The notes under the pieces are model-generated. The model searched no databases and was not told where the DNA came from. It was given only the letters and a program-made list of their open reading frames with translations. Positions 43,177-54,364 of a stretch of DNA of 64,000 bases are shown here, one piece after another. The DNA is taken from assembly GCF_044377145.1 (NCBI RefSeq), contig NZ_JBILJQ010000008.1, positions 1 to 64,000 of the forward strand. Direction: 5' to 3'. The number at the start of each line of letters is the position of its first letter. Within the stretch, counting starts at the first letter, position 1. This DNA comes from Aquimonas sp044377145 (lineage in GTDB: Bacteria > Pseudomonadota > Gammaproteobacteria > Xanthomonadales > Xanthomonadaceae). A program made the position numbers and the translations under genes.

Positions 43177-44073
43177 ATGCGCCTTGGCCTACTCCTGAAT
43201 CGCGCGCAATCCGGCCGCAGCGGTCGCCACGGATCAACTCTTCGCTGGCTGCTGATGCTGCCGATTCTCGCGAGCGCAATCACCCAAGCCGCCACCGTGC
43301 CGCTCCCCGCCGCAGCCTGTCGCACCGGCGATCTGTTCGTGGACGGCTTCGAGACGAACACGCCGTACTCAGCTAACCCCTCCACCGGCGGCGGTGGCGT
43401 TCCGGGCGATGCCCAGCGCGCGGTGCTGGTGACCTCAACCGGGCAGACACGCACCTATTTCCTGCGCGTTCCGCCACTGCACTCGGCCGCGCGTCCGGCG
43501 CCGCTGCTGGTCTTGCTGCACGGTGCCACCGGTTCACAGGCGACCACAGAAGCCGCTGCCCAGTCGCTGCGCAGCCTGTTCGCGAATGCCGCCGATCGAC
43601 ACGGGTTCATCGTGCTGGCGGCCCCGGCCAGTGGCAGCCAGGGCGGTTGGCTGGGCAATCAGGACACCGCCTTCATCGCCGCAGCGATCACCGACATCGA
43701 GGCCCAGTACGCGATCGATCGCCAGCGACGCGGGTTGTGGGGCTTCTCGGCGGGCGCGCATTTCGCGCACGGTCTTGCGCTGGACAATGCCGACTTCTTC
43801 GCCGCCTATGCGATCAAGGCCGGCGCACTGCAGGCCTATTCCAGCACCGGTGCGCCTGCTGCGGCCAGCCGGCGAATTCCGCTGCAGTCGCGTGTCGGAC
43901 TGAGCGACAGCCTGCTGAGCTTTGCTCAGGCCGATGCCACGCGCTTCGTCAATGCCGGCTGGATCGCCGAACACGATCTGCAGTATCGCGAAGTCAGCGG
44001 TGGCCACAATGTTGACGACAGCGATGCCGATGCCGCGGCGGCCTGGTTGTGCGCCTGGGCAGTGACACCCTGA
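43177..44073 (+). CDS. secreted alpha/beta-hydrolase (PHB-depolymerase/feruloyl-esterase-like)
   Basis: A 298-aa exported esterase. The start is the ATG before RLGLLLNRAQ, with GAAGAGGA upstream; the N-terminus has a long basic region, then a hydrophobic segment (WLLMLPILASAITQAA). After the cleavage region it carries GDLFVDGFETN (52-61). The catalytic domain has LLVLLHGATGSQ and the nucleophile motif GFSAGAHFAHG (Ser in GxSxG), with Asp in a later SDSLL region and His in GGHNVDD. It fits the esterase family that includes polyhydroxybutyrate depolymerases. Confidence 0.8.
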   Translation: MRLGLLLNRAQSGRSGRHGSTLRWLLMLPILASAITQAATVPLPAAACRTGDLFVDGFETNTPYSANPSTGGGGVPGDAQRAVLVTSTGQTRTYFLRVPPLHSAARPAPLLVLLHGATGSQATTEAAAQSLRSLFANAADRHGFIVLAAPASGSQGGWLGNQDTAFIAAAITDIEAQYAIDRQRRGLWGFSAGAHFAHGLALDNADFFAAYAIKAGALQAYSSTGAPAAASRRIPLQSRVGLSDSLLSFAQADATRFVNAGWIAEHDLQYREVSGGHNVDDSDADAAAAWLCAWAVTP

Positions 44074-44103
44074 CCGCGAGTCAGCTGCGTGTCCAAAGTG
44101 CAG

Positions 44104-44133
44104 TTGGCCTCGGCCGTCTGCACGGTTGATAAT
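44104..44133 (+). promoter_or_regulatory. promoter-like site before the thiolase gene
   Basis: TTGGCC (44104-44109) and GATAAT (44128-44133) are separated by 18 bases. The -10 matches 5 of 6 consensus positions and the -35 matches 4 of 6. It lies about 50 bases before the thiolase ATG. Confidence 0.45.
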
Positions 44134-44184
44134 CCGGGGGCTTTGGTCCGCGCCCCGCAGGATCAACAACCCCAGGAGATCCCC

Positions 44185-45363
44185 ATGTCGAATTCCGTCG
44201 TCATCGTCGGCGCCAAGCGCACGGCCATCGGTTCGTTCCAGGGCCAGTTCACTGGCGTACCTACGCCGACCCTTGGCGCCGCCGCCATTTCGGCCGCGCT
44301 GGCACAGTCGGGCCTCGCCGGAGATGCAGTCTCCGAAGTGATCATGGGCTGCGTGCTGCCGGCCAATCTCGGTCAGGCCCCGGCCCGCCAGGCCGCAATC
44401 GCCGCCGGCCTGCCGCTGGCTGCCGGCGCGACCACCATCAACAAGGTCTGCGGCTCGGGCATGAAGGCGATCATGCTGGGCCACGACCTGATCAAGGCCG
44501 GTTCGGCCGAGGTCGTGGTGTCGGGCGGCATGGAATCGATGACCAACGCCCCGCACATGGTCGCTGCCCGCGCCGGCATCCGCTACGGCGACGGCAAGCT
44601 GGTCGACCATATGGCCTGGGACGGCCTGACCGATCCGTACAAGGGCCAGGCGATGGGCGTGTTCGGCGAGGCCTGCGCCGACAAGTACAGTTTCAGCCGC
44701 GAGGCGCAGGACGCCTTCGCGATCGAATCGGTCAACCGCGCGATGGCCGCGCAGGCCTCGGGCGCCTTCGCTGACGAGATCGCCGCCGTCACCGTCGCCG
44801 GCCGCAAGGGCGATGTGCAGATCAACGCCGACGAAGAACCCGCACGCTGCGACGTCGCCAAGATCCCCAGCCTGCGCGCCGCCTTCCGCAAGGACAACGG
44901 CACGATTACCGCGGCCAGCGCATCAAAAATCAGCGACGGCGCGGCCGCGCTTGTGCTGATGGGCGAGGACGCTGCCAAGGCCGCCGGCGCGACCGCGATC
45001 GCGCGCATCGTCGGCCACAGCACGCATGCGCAGGCACCGGAGTGGTTCACCACCGCACCGGTCGGCGCGATCGACAGCCTGCTGAAGAAGCTCGGCTGGA
45101 GCGTCGGCGATGTGGATCTGTTCGAGATCAACGAAGCCTTCGCCGTGGTCACCATGGCGGCGATGGCTGATCTTTCGATCCCGCATGAGAAGGTCAACGT
45201 CAACGGCGGCGCCTGTGCACTGGGCCACCCGATCGGCGCGTCCGGCGCCCGCGTCGTGGTCACCCTGATCCATGCGCTGAAAGCGCGCGGCGGCAAGCGC
45301 GGTATCGCCAGCCTGTGCATCGGCGGCGGCGAAGCCACCGCACTCGCGATCGAACTGATCTGA
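44185..45363 (+). CDS. acetyl-CoA C-acyltransferase (thiolase)
   Basis: A type II thiolase of 392 aa. The nucleophilic Cys89 lies in NKVCGSGMKA, the His in NGGACALGHPIGASGAR, and the second Cys in CIGGGEATA. The start is the ATG before SNSVVIVGAKRTAIG, with CAGGAGATCC just upstream. Operon partners are the carboxylase beta subunit and an enoyl-CoA hydratase, so it may finish acetoacetyl-CoA or 3-ketoacyl-CoA in branched-chain amino acid or fatty acid breakdown. Confidence 0.93.
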   Translation: MSNSVVIVGAKRTAIGSFQGQFTGVPTPTLGAAAISAALAQSGLAGDAVSEVIMGCVLPANLGQAPARQAAIAAGLPLAAGATTINKVCGSGMKAIMLGHDLIKAGSAEVVVSGGMESMTNAPHMVAARAGIRYGDGKLVDHMAWDGLTDPYKGQAMGVFGEACADKYSFSREAQDAFAIESVNRAMAAQASGAFADEIAAVTVAGRKGDVQINADEEPARCDVAKIPSLRAAFRKDNGTITAASASKISDGAAALVLMGEDAAKAAGATAIARIVGHSTHAQAPEWFTTAPVGAIDSLLKKLGWSVGDVDLFEINEAFAVVTMAAMADLSIPHEKVNVNGGACALGHPIGASGARVVVTLIHALKARGGKRGIASLCIGGGEATALAIELI

Positions 45364-45491
45364 TCCTCGCTACGGCGTCCGGCTTCGGCCGGGCGCCTGC
45401 TCGCGGCGCCGCCAACACGGCCGCGGGCACTCCCTTTCAAATCGCTGTCGCGCCACGCGCGCCAGCGCCCCGATGGACGCGTGCGCCCCCG

Positions 45492-47099
<1,608 letters not shown>

Positions 47100-47145
47100 T
47101 GGCGCTGCGGCAGCGTCGCTGTCGCACACGTTTCCAGGAGTCGCA

Positions 47146-47946
47146 ATGTCCAGTAACGAAGCTCCGCTCAATGTCCGCACCGTGGCGGGCGTCGCCACAC
47201 TCACGCTTGATCGCCCGAAGATCCACAACGCCTTCGATGATCTGCTGATCGAACAGCTGATCGATGCCCTGCGCGCGGTGGAGGAAGACCATGCCGTGCG
47301 CGTGGTGGTGCTGACCGGCGCCGGCAGTTCGTTTTCGGCCGGCGCCGATCTGCACTGGATGAAGCGGATGGCCAAAGCCTCCGAAAAGGAAAACCGCAAA
47401 GACGCACGCCAGCTGGCCAAGCTGATGCGGGTGCTGAACCATCTGGACAAGCCGACCATCGCCCGCGTCAACGGCGCTGCACTGGGCGGTGGCGTTGGCC
47501 TCGTCGCCTGCTGCGACATCGCGATCGCCAGTGAAGACGCGCTCTTCGGGCTGACCGAAACCCGGCTGGGTCTGGTGCCCGCGGTCATTTCGCCCTATGT
47601 GATCGACGCCATCGGCGCACGCCACGCGCGACGCCTGTTTCTGACTGCGCGAACCTTCAGCGCCGCCGAGGCTGCGCGGATCAACCTGGTGCATGCAGCA
47701 GTGCCGGCCGCCGAGCTGGACACCGCGATCGATGCCGAGGTCGAGCGCCTGCGTGCTGCCGGTCCCGTGGCGGTGCTGGAGGCCAAGCGTCTGGTCCAGC
47801 GCATCCAGCACCCGGACAGCAAAGAGCGGCGCGCACTGGATGAAGCCAATGCGGACCTGATCGCCGCCCTGCGCGTTTCCGAGGAGGGTCAGGAAGGCCT
47901 GAGAGCCTTCTTCGAGCGGCGCCCCGCGGCCTGGATGACCGACTGA
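47146..47946 (+). CDS. enoyl-CoA hydratase/isomerase family protein
   Basis: A crotonase-fold protein of 266 aa. Seen are LTLDRPKIHNAFDDLL, the oxyanion hole in GAGSSFSAGADLHWM (where Glu164-type catalysts vary) and GGVGLVACCDIAIAS. Context after the MccB-type carboxylase suggests methylglutaconyl-CoA hydratase (leucine pathway, LiuC). It is followed by a 196-base gap and then sucA. Confidence 0.88.
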   Translation: MSSNEAPLNVRTVAGVATLTLDRPKIHNAFDDLLIEQLIDALRAVEEDHAVRVVVLTGAGSSFSAGADLHWMKRMAKASEKENRKDARQLAKLMRVLNHLDKPTIARVNGAALGGGVGLVACCDIAIASEDALFGLTETRLGLVPAVISPYVIDAIGARHARRLFLTARTFSAAEAARINLVHAAVPAAELDTAIDAEVERLRAAGPVAVLEAKRLVQRIQHPDSKERRALDEANADLIAALRVSEEGQEGLRAFFERRPAAWMTD

Positions 47947-48039
47947 GAGCCGACAACCAGCGCGCAAAAACTGAACGTGGCACGCCTTTTGCGGCCAAAT
48001 CCGACGAAGGTATCCATCTAAGCGCGGTTTAACCCGGTT

Positions 48040-48045
48040 TATACT
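48040..48045 (+). promoter_or_regulatory. candidate -10 element before sucA
   Basis: TATACT occurs about 100 bases upstream of the sucA GTG and matches 5 of 6 positions of the -10 consensus; the -35 region is poor. It may be a promoter needing an activator. Confidence 0.25.
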
Positions 48046-48142
48046 TTCGCCCCCTCCAAAGCGCTCGCGCCGGCTGTTCTGCAGGCCTGTAGCGCCGCTG
48101 CACCGCACAGCCTCCCCATCGCGCACATTCGGCAAGGTCATC

Positions 48143-50980
48143 GTGAGCAGTCTGATCAAGCAGTTCAGCCAGTCCTCCCACATCGCCGGCGGCAATGCCG
48201 CCTTTGTCGAAGATCTCTACGAGACCTGGCTGGCGGATCCCGCTGCAGTCTCGCCGGAGTGGCGCAAATACTTCGATGGCCTGAGTGGCGGCGACGTCCG
48301 CGATGTGCCGCACTCGCTGGTGATGGCCGACATCGTGCGCGCCGGCAGAGAAGCCGGCCGCGGCGTGATCATCGCCGCCGACGCCGGCGATTCGCAGAAG
48401 CAGGCCGCGGTGCTGAAGATGGTCACCGCCTATCGCTCACGCGGGCATCTCCAGGCGCAGCTCGACCCACTTGGCATGGCCGCCAAGCAGGCCGCCCCAG
48501 ATCTCGACCTGCCCTTCCACGGCCTGAGCCCGGACGACCTCAAGACCGAGTTCAACACCAGCATGCCCAGCGGCCCGCAGCGGATGAAGCTGGCCGATCT
48601 GATGCAGCACATGCAGGCGACCTACTGCAGTTCGATCGGCGCCGAGTTCATGCACATCGCCGAGGCCGACCAGCGGCGCTGGATGTACGAGCGTCTCGAA
48701 GCCGCCGGCGACAACTACCCGCTGTCGCCCGAGCGCCGCAAGCGCGTGCTGGCCAAGCTGACCCAGGCCGAGGGCCTGGAGCGCTACCTGCATACCAAGT
48801 ACGTCGGCCAGAAGCGCTTCTCGCTGGAAGGCGGTGAGAGCCTGATCCCGCTGATGGACGAGCTGATCCACCGCGGCGGCGATGGTGACGTCAAGGAAAT
48901 GGTGATCGGCATGGCCCACCGCGGCCGTCTGAACGTGCTGATCAACACGATGGGCAAGCCGCCACACCAGCTGTTCGCCGAGTTCGAAGGCAAGCACGAT
49001 GGCCCGGTCGATGCGACCCGCTCCGGCGACGTCAAGTACCACATGGGCTTCAGCTCAGACGTGCGCACGTTGAAGGGCTCGATCCATCTGACCCTGGGCT
49101 TCAACCCCTCGCATCTGGAGATCATCGACCCGGTGATCGCCGGCAGCGTGCGCGCTCGCCAGACCCGCCGCGAGGACACCGAGCGCAAGCAGGTGATCCC
49201 GGTGCTGATCCACGGCGATGCCGCCTTTGCCGGCCAGGGCGTGGTGATGGAGCTGCTGCAGATGTCGCAGGCGCGCGGTTTCGCGGTCGGCGGCACCGTG
49301 CATGTGGTGATCAATAACCAGGTCGGCTTCACCACCAGCCGCGTCGATGACGCCCGTTCCACCCTGTACTGCACCGACGTCGCCAAGATGGTGGGCGCGC
49401 CGATCCTGCACGTGAATGGCGACGATCCCGACGCCGTGGTGTTCTGCGCCCAGCTGGCCTTCGATTTCCGCCAGCGCTTCAACAAGGATGTCGTGATCGA
49501 CATCATCTGCTACCGCCGCCACGGCCATAACGAAGCCGACGAGCCGGCCGCAACCCAGCCGCTGATGTACCAGAACATCCGCAGCCGCAAGTCGACCCGC
49601 GAGCTGTACGCCGATGCCCTGCTCAGCGACAGCGTGGTCAGCGCCGACGAGGCCAAGGGCCTGATCGACGCCTACCGCGACCTGCTCGACAAGAACGGCA
49701 ATGCGGTTGAGCTGGCGGCGGGCGTGGAGGACAAGTACGCCACCGACTGGACCCCGTACATCAATGGCGAGCTGTCCGACCCGGCCGAAACCGGCGTGCT
49801 GCGCAAGACGCTCGACACCCTCGCCAAGCAGATCAACACCCTGCAGCCCGGCCTGAAGCTGCACCCGCGCGTCGGCAAGATCTACGAAGACCGGATCAAG
49901 ATGGTCGCCGGCGAACTGGCGATGGACTGGGGCTTTGCCGAGAACCTCGCCTACGCCACCCTGCTCGACGAAGGCTACAAGCTGCGTCTGGTCGGCCAGG
50001 ATGCCAACCGCGGCACCTTCTTCCATCGCCATGCGGCCCTGCACGACCAGGTCACCGGTGAGACCGTGCTACCGCTGCGCCAGCTGGTGAAGAACCCGGC
50101 CCACGTCACCATCATCGACTCGCTGCTGAGCGAAGAGGCGGTGATGGCCTTCGAATACGGCTTCGCCACCGCGGACCCGACCACCCTGACCATCTGGGAA
50201 GGCCAGTTCGGCGATTTCGCCAACGGTGCCCAGGTCGTCATCGACCAGTTCATCAGCTCGGGCGAAGCTAAGTGGGGCCGCCTGTGCGGGCTGGCGCTGT
50301 TCCTGCCGCACGGCTACGAAGGCCAGGGCCCGGAGCACAGCTCGGCCCGGCTGGAACGCTTCCTGCAAATGTGCGCGCTGAACAATATCCAGGTTTGCAC
50401 GCCGACCACGCCGGCGCAGATGTTCCACATGATCCGCCGGCAGATGAAGCGCCGCGCGCGCAAGCCGCTGGTGGTGATGACGCCGAAGTCGATGCTGCGC
50501 CACAAGCTGTCGGTATCGACCCTGGAAGAGCTCGCCTCCGGCGGCTTCCAGAATCTGATCCCCGATGCGCTGGTGAAAGACGCCAAGAAGGCGACCCGCG
50601 TGGTGCTGAGCTCGGGCAAGGTCTATTACGACCTGCTGGAAGAACACGAAAAGCGCGGGCTGAAAGATGTCGCCATCGTCCGCATCGAGCAGCTGTATCC
50701 GTTCCCGCGCGAGCTGCTGATCAGCGAACTCAAGCGCTTCGCGCACGCCAAGGAAGTGATCTGGTGTCAGGAGGAGCCGCAGAACCAGGGCGCCTGGTAT
50801 CAGATCCAGCACCACCTGCGCTTCTGCCTGCAGGCCGACCAGAGCCTGAGCTACGCCGGCCGTTCGCGCTCGGCGGCACCGGCCTGCGGCCACTACGCCA
50901 CCCACGCCAAGGAACAGGCGAAGCTGGTCGAGGACGCGCTGGTGTCGAAGCTCAGCAGCGACGACCACCTGCCCGAATAA
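48143..50980 (+). CDS. sucA: 2-oxoglutarate dehydrogenase E1 component
   Basis: SucA, 945 aa, a thiamine-diphosphate decarboxylase of the citric acid cycle. The N-terminal NAAFVEDLYETWLADPAAVS and EGGESLIPLMDEL are diagnostic. The TPP site is near GDDPDAVVF with HGHNEADEPA; the pyrimidine domain has GTFFHRHAALHDQ and LPHGYEGQGPEHSSAR. The start is GTG. It starts a suc-lpd cluster (sucA, sucB, unknown, lpd). Confidence 0.97.
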   Translation: MSSLIKQFSQSSHIAGGNAAFVEDLYETWLADPAAVSPEWRKYFDGLSGGDVRDVPHSLVMADIVRAGREAGRGVIIAADAGDSQKQAAVLKMVTAYRSRGHLQAQLDPLGMAAKQAAPDLDLPFHGLSPDDLKTEFNTSMPSGPQRMKLADLMQHMQATYCSSIGAEFMHIAEADQRRWMYERLEAAGDNYPLSPERRKRVLAKLTQAEGLERYLHTKYVGQKRFSLEGGESLIPLMDELIHRGGDGDVKEMVIGMAHRGRLNVLINTMGKPPHQLFAEFEGKHDGPVDATRSGDVKYHMGFSSDVRTLKGSIHLTLGFNPSHLEIIDPVIAGSVRARQTRREDTERKQVIPVLIHGDAAFAGQGVVMELLQMSQARGFAVGGTVHVVINNQVGFTTSRVDDARSTLYCTDVAKMVGAPILHVNGDDPDAVVFCAQLAFDFRQRFNKDVVIDIICYRRHGHNEADEPAATQPLMYQNIRSRKSTRELYADALLSDSVVSADEAKGLIDAYRDLLDKNGNAVELAAGVEDKYATDWTPYINGELSDPAETGVLRKTLDTLAKQINTLQPGLKLHPRVGKIYEDRIKMVAGELAMDWGFAENLAYATLLDEGYKLRLVGQDANRGTFFHRHAALHDQVTGETVLPLRQLVKNPAHVTIIDSLLSEEAVMAFEYGFATADPTTLTIWEGQFGDFANGAQVVIDQFISSGEAKWGRLCGLALFLPHGYEGQGPEHSSARLERFLQMCALNNIQVCTPTTPAQMFHMIRRQMKRRARKPLVVMTPKSMLRHKLSVSTLEELASGGFQNLIPDALVKDAKKATRVVLSSGKVYYDLLEEHEKRGLKDVAIVRIEQLYPFPRELLISELKRFAHAKEVIWCQEEPQNQGAWYQIQHHLRFCLQADQSLSYAGRSRSAAPACGHYATHAKEQAKLVEDALVSKLSSDDHLPE

Positions 50981-51042
50981 GCTGCAGCTGCTGCACACTT
51001 TTCCGCCTGACGCCCCATACAGCACAGACTCAAGGATTCGCC

Positions 51043-52236
51043 ATGAGCATCGAAGTCAAAGTCCCGGTTCTGCCGGAATCCGTGTCCGACGCCGTCATCG
51101 CCACCTGGCACAAGAAGGCCGGTGATGCGGTCAAGCGTGACGAGAATCTGGTCGATCTGGAAACCGACAAGGTGGTGCTGGAAGTGCCTTCCACGGTTGA
51201 CGGCGTGCTGAAGGAAATCAAGTTCCAGGCCGGTGACACCGTCACCAGCCAGCAGGTGATCGCAATCATCGAAGCCGGCGCGGTGGCCGAGTCGGCCGCT
51301 GAAGCGCCGAAGGCTGAAGCCAAGGCCGAGGCGCCCAAGGCCGCTGCCGCTGCCGCTGCAGCGCCTGCCGCAGCCAAGGCCGACACCTCGGATCTGTCGC
51401 CGGCCGGCCGTCGCGTTGCCACCCAGGAAGGCATCGATCCGAAGACGGTCGAGGCCACCGGTCGCGGCGGACGGGTCACCAAAGAAGACCTGGTCAACCA
51501 TCTGAACAAGGCCGGCGTACAGGCCGCCAGCGGCGCCCGCCCCGAGCAGCGCGTAGCGATGACCCGCATCCGCACCCGCATCGCCGAAAGGCTGATGCAG
51601 TCGAAGAACTCGATCGCGATGCTGACCTCGTTCAACGAAGTCAATCTCGGCGCCGTGATGCAGATGCGCAAGGCCATGGGCGAGAGCTTCGAAAAGACCC
51701 ACGGCATCAAGCTCGGCTTCATGAGCTTCTTCGCCAAGGCGGCCGCCAACGCGCTGCAGCGCTACCCGATCATCAATGCCTCGGTCGACGGCAGCGACAT
51801 CATCTATCACGGCTTCGCCGACATCTCGGTGGCGGTCTCGACCGACAAGGGACTGGTGACGCCGGTGCTGCGCAACGTCGAGTCGATGAGCTTCGCCGAC
51901 ATCGAATCCGGCATCGCCAACTACGCGAAGAAAGCGCGCGACGGCAAACTCGGCCTCGAAGACCTGCAGGGCGGTACCTTCACCATCACCAATGGCGGCA
52001 CCTTCGGCTCGCTGATGTCGACGCCGATCGTCAACCCGCCGCAGTCGGCCATCCTCGGCATGCACGCCATCAAGGAGCGCCCGATCGCCGAGAACGGCCA
52101 GGTCGTCATCGCACCGATGATGTACATCGCGCTTTCGTATGACCACCGCATCATCGACGGCAAGGACGCGGTGCTGTTCCTGGTCGACATCAAGAACCAG
52201 CTGGAGAATCCGCATCGCATGCTGCTGGGGCTTTGA
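51043..52236 (+). CDS. sucB: dihydrolipoyl succinyltransferase (E2)
   Basis: SucB, 397 aa. The lipoyl domain carries the lipoylation Lys in NLVDLETDKVVLEVPS (K43 region), then an Ala/Pro-rich linker. The E1/E3-binding domain is LSPAGRRVATQEGIDPKTVEATGRGGRVTKEDL (read in two segments). The catalytic domain includes ALSYDHRIIDGKDA with the active His. Stop TGA lies at 52234-52236, close to the next gene. Confidence 0.96.
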   Translation: MSIEVKVPVLPESVSDAVIATWHKKAGDAVKRDENLVDLETDKVVLEVPSTVDGVLKEIKFQAGDTVTSQQVIAIIEAGAVAESAAEAPKAEAKAEAPKAAAAAAAAPAAAKADTSDLSPAGRRVATQEGIDPKTVEATGRGGRVTKEDLVNHLNKAGVQAASGARPEQRVAMTRIRTRIAERLMQSKNSIAMLTSFNEVNLGAVMQMRKAMGESFEKTHGIKLGFMSFFAKAAANALQRYPIINASVDGSDIIYHGFADISVAVSTDKGLVTPVLRNVESMSFADIESGIANYAKKARDGKLGLEDLQGGTFTITNGGTFGSLMSTPIVNPPQSAILGMHAIKERPIAENGQVVIAPMMYIALSYDHRIIDGKDAVLFLVDIKNQLENPHRMLLGL

Positions 52237-52238
52237 GC

Positions 52239-52616
52239 ATGCGAGTTCTGTCGACTGCGCTGCTAATGGCGTTGACCACGAGCGTCACCGCGTCCGGCAT
52301 TACCGACGCCGACTTGGAACGCGTGCGCGAGTTGGTGAAGAAGTCCAACGCATTGAACACCGTCGACATCGGCTACTGCATGCACGAGTACCCAGCCTTT
52401 GAGGCGAGGATCGAACAGATGCAGGCCGCGCCTGGCGTGGCTGCGATGCACCGCCTCGCGGAATCGCACGGGATCTCGGAGTCCCCGCCAGACGGCAGGG
52501 ATTCCTCTCCCAGCGAGGACGCCTGCAATCAAGCGCTGAGCAAAGCCGAACAGTTGATCGCTGCAAACGCGGAGTGGTTGGATCGGCTTGCTGGCAGCAT
52601 GCCGGCGCAGGACTGA
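52239..52616 (+). CDS. unknown secreted protein inside the 2-oxoglutarate dehydrogenase operon
   Basis: A 125-aa protein with a signal peptide at the N-terminus (MRVLSTALLMALTTSVTAS), cleaved near ASG. The mature part is short and mostly polar, with two Cys (IGYCMHEYPAF and SEDACNQAL) that may form a disulfide. The ATG two bases after the sucB stop gives the best fit; an upstream TTG is possible. It separates sucB from lpd, which normally are adjacent. No family was recognised. Confidence 0.65.
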   Translation: MRVLSTALLMALTTSVTASGITDADLERVRELVKKSNALNTVDIGYCMHEYPAFEARIEQMQAAPGVAAMHRLAESHGISESPPDGRDSSPSEDACNQALSKAEQLIAANAEWLDRLAGSMPAQD

Positions 52617-52655
52617 GTCGACGGGTCCGTAATTTCCAAAGGGAGCAACAGAATC

Positions 52656-54083
52656 ATGAGCGAAACGTTCGACGTCGTCGTCATCGGCGGTGGCCCCGGT
52701 GGCTATGTGGCCGCGATCCGCGCCGCGCAGCTGGGCATGAAGGTCGCCTGCATCGATGCCTTCAAGGGCAAGGCCGACGGCAAGCTCGCCCTGGGCGGCA
52801 CCTGCTTGAACGTGGGCTGCATCCCGTCGAAGGCGATGCTGGATTCCTCGCGCCAGTTCCACAACCTGACCCACATGTTCGCCGACCACGGCATCACCGC
52901 GGACAACGCGGCGATCAATGTCGGCACGATGGTTGCCCGCAAGGACAAGATCGTCAAACAGTTCAACGGCGGCGTCGCCAGCCTGTTCAAGGCCAACAAG
53001 GTCACCGCCTTCCACGGCTTCGGCACCCTGCATGCCGGCAACGTGGTGAAGGTCAAGGCGCACGACGGCACCGAGATCGAACTCAAGGCGACAAACATCA
53101 TTCTGGCCGCCGGGTCGATCTCGATCGAGCTGCCCTTCGCCAAGTTCGACGGCAAGCACATCGTCGACAACATCGGCGCCCTGGATTTCGACGCCACGCC
53201 CAAGCGCCTCGGTGTGATCGGTGCAGGCGTGATCGGCCTGGAAATGGGCAGCGTCTGGAAGCGTCTGGGCGCCGAGGTCACCATCCTCGAAGCCCTGCCC
53301 GACTTCCTGGCCGCGGTCGATGCCGACATCAGCAAGATCGCCCTGCGCGAGTTCAAGAAGCAGGGCCTCGACATCAAGACCGGCTGCAAGGTCTCCAAGG
53401 CCGAGATCAAGGGCGACGAAGTTCACCTGACCTACAACGACGGCAAGGCCGACCAGCAGCTGGTGGTCGACAAGCTGCTGGTGGCGGTCGGCCGCCGCGC
53501 CGCCACGGCCGGCTTGCTGGCCGAAGGCTGTGGGGTCAAGTTGACCGAACGCGGGATGGTGGAAGTCGATGGGCACTGCCACACCGGCGTCGACGGCGTC
53601 TGGGCGATCGGTGACTGCGTGCGCGGTCCGATGCTGGCGCACAAGGCCAGCGAGGAAGGCATCGCCGTCGCCGAGATGATCGCCGGCCTGCCCGGCCACG
53701 TCGATTTCAACACCGTGCCCTGGGTGATCTACACCGAGCCGGAAATCGCCTGGGTCGGCCAGAACGAGAAAGAGCTGAAGGACGCAGGTATTCCCTACAA
53801 GGTCGGCACCTTCCCCTTTGCCGCCATCGGCCGCGCCGTGGCGATGAACGAAACCGCCGGCATGGTCAAGGTGATCGCCCATGCCGAAACCGACCGCATC
53901 CTCGGCATGCACCTGTGCGGCGCCAACGTCAGCGAGCTGGTGCACGAAGGCGTGGTGGCGATGGAATTCAAGGGCTCGGCCGAAGACCTCGCCCGCATCT
54001 GCCACGCCCACCCCACACTGTCCGAAGCCGTGCACGAAGCCGCGCTGGCGGTCGACAAGCGGGCGATTCATAAAGCGAACTAG
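52656..54083 (+). CDS. lpdA: dihydrolipoyl dehydrogenase (E3)
   Basis: LpdA, 475 aa, the FAD enzyme that reoxidises lipoyl groups. The FAD motif is VVIGGGPGGYVAAIRAAQLG, the redox pair is GGTCLNVGCIPSKAM, the NAD domain has GVIGAGVIGLEMGSVW, and the active His is in HAHPTLSEAVHE. A Shine-Dalgarno AAAGGGAG precedes the ATG. As the last gene of the sucAB cluster it is likely shared with pyruvate dehydrogenase. Confidence 0.96.
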   Translation: MSETFDVVVIGGGPGGYVAAIRAAQLGMKVACIDAFKGKADGKLALGGTCLNVGCIPSKAMLDSSRQFHNLTHMFADHGITADNAAINVGTMVARKDKIVKQFNGGVASLFKANKVTAFHGFGTLHAGNVVKVKAHDGTEIELKATNIILAAGSISIELPFAKFDGKHIVDNIGALDFDATPKRLGVIGAGVIGLEMGSVWKRLGAEVTILEALPDFLAAVDADISKIALREFKKQGLDIKTGCKVSKAEIKGDEVHLTYNDGKADQQLVVDKLLVAVGRRAATAGLLAEGCGVKLTERGMVEVDGHCHTGVDGVWAIGDCVRGPMLAHKASEEGIAVAEMIAGLPGHVDFNTVPWVIYTEPEIAWVGQNEKELKDAGIPYKVGTFPFAAIGRAVAMNETAGMVKVIAHAETDRILGMHLCGANVSELVHEGVVAMEFKGSAEDLARICHAHPTLSEAVHEAALAVDKRAIHKAN

Positions 54084-54092
54084 GGTTCGCTT

Positions 54093-54168
54093 GGGATTCG
54101 GGATTCGGGATTCGGGATTCGGGATTCGGGATTCGGGATTCGGGATTCGGGATTCGGGATTCGGGATC
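54093..54168. repeat. GGGATTC heptamer tandem array
   Basis: Ten perfect copies of the 7-mer GGGATTC run from 54093 to 54162, followed by a partial unit, immediately after lpdA. Such GATTCGG/GAATCCC repeats are frequent in Xanthomonad intergenes. Copy number may be unstable. Confidence 0.95.
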
Positions 54169-54216
54169 AATGCTGCGCGAACCCAAGTCGCAGCCGCAAG
54201 CCCCAAGTCTGTAGAG

Positions 54217-54239
54217 CCCCTCTCCCCGTGGGAGAGGGG
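54217..54239. repeat. CCCCTCTCCC/GGGAGAGGGG palindrome
   Basis: A 10-bp perfect stem with a 3-base loop, followed by TTGGGGAGAGGG, in the gap between lpdA and the LOG-family gene. This is the form of a dispersed intergenic palindrome, and it could also act as a terminator for lpdA. Confidence 0.7.
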
Positions 54240-54364
54240 TTGGGGAGAGGGTCCGGCCGAAGCGCAGCCATCCATCCTCGCCCAAGCGCTCACCAATCCC
54301 GCATCCAAGCGATGCCCGGAAACCTTGGCCCAGCCCCGCTTCGAATCCCCACTCGCGAGTCCCA

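Noticed and set aside
54093..54168. Possible CRISPR array
   Set aside because: The 7-base units are contiguous with no spacers and there are no cas genes.
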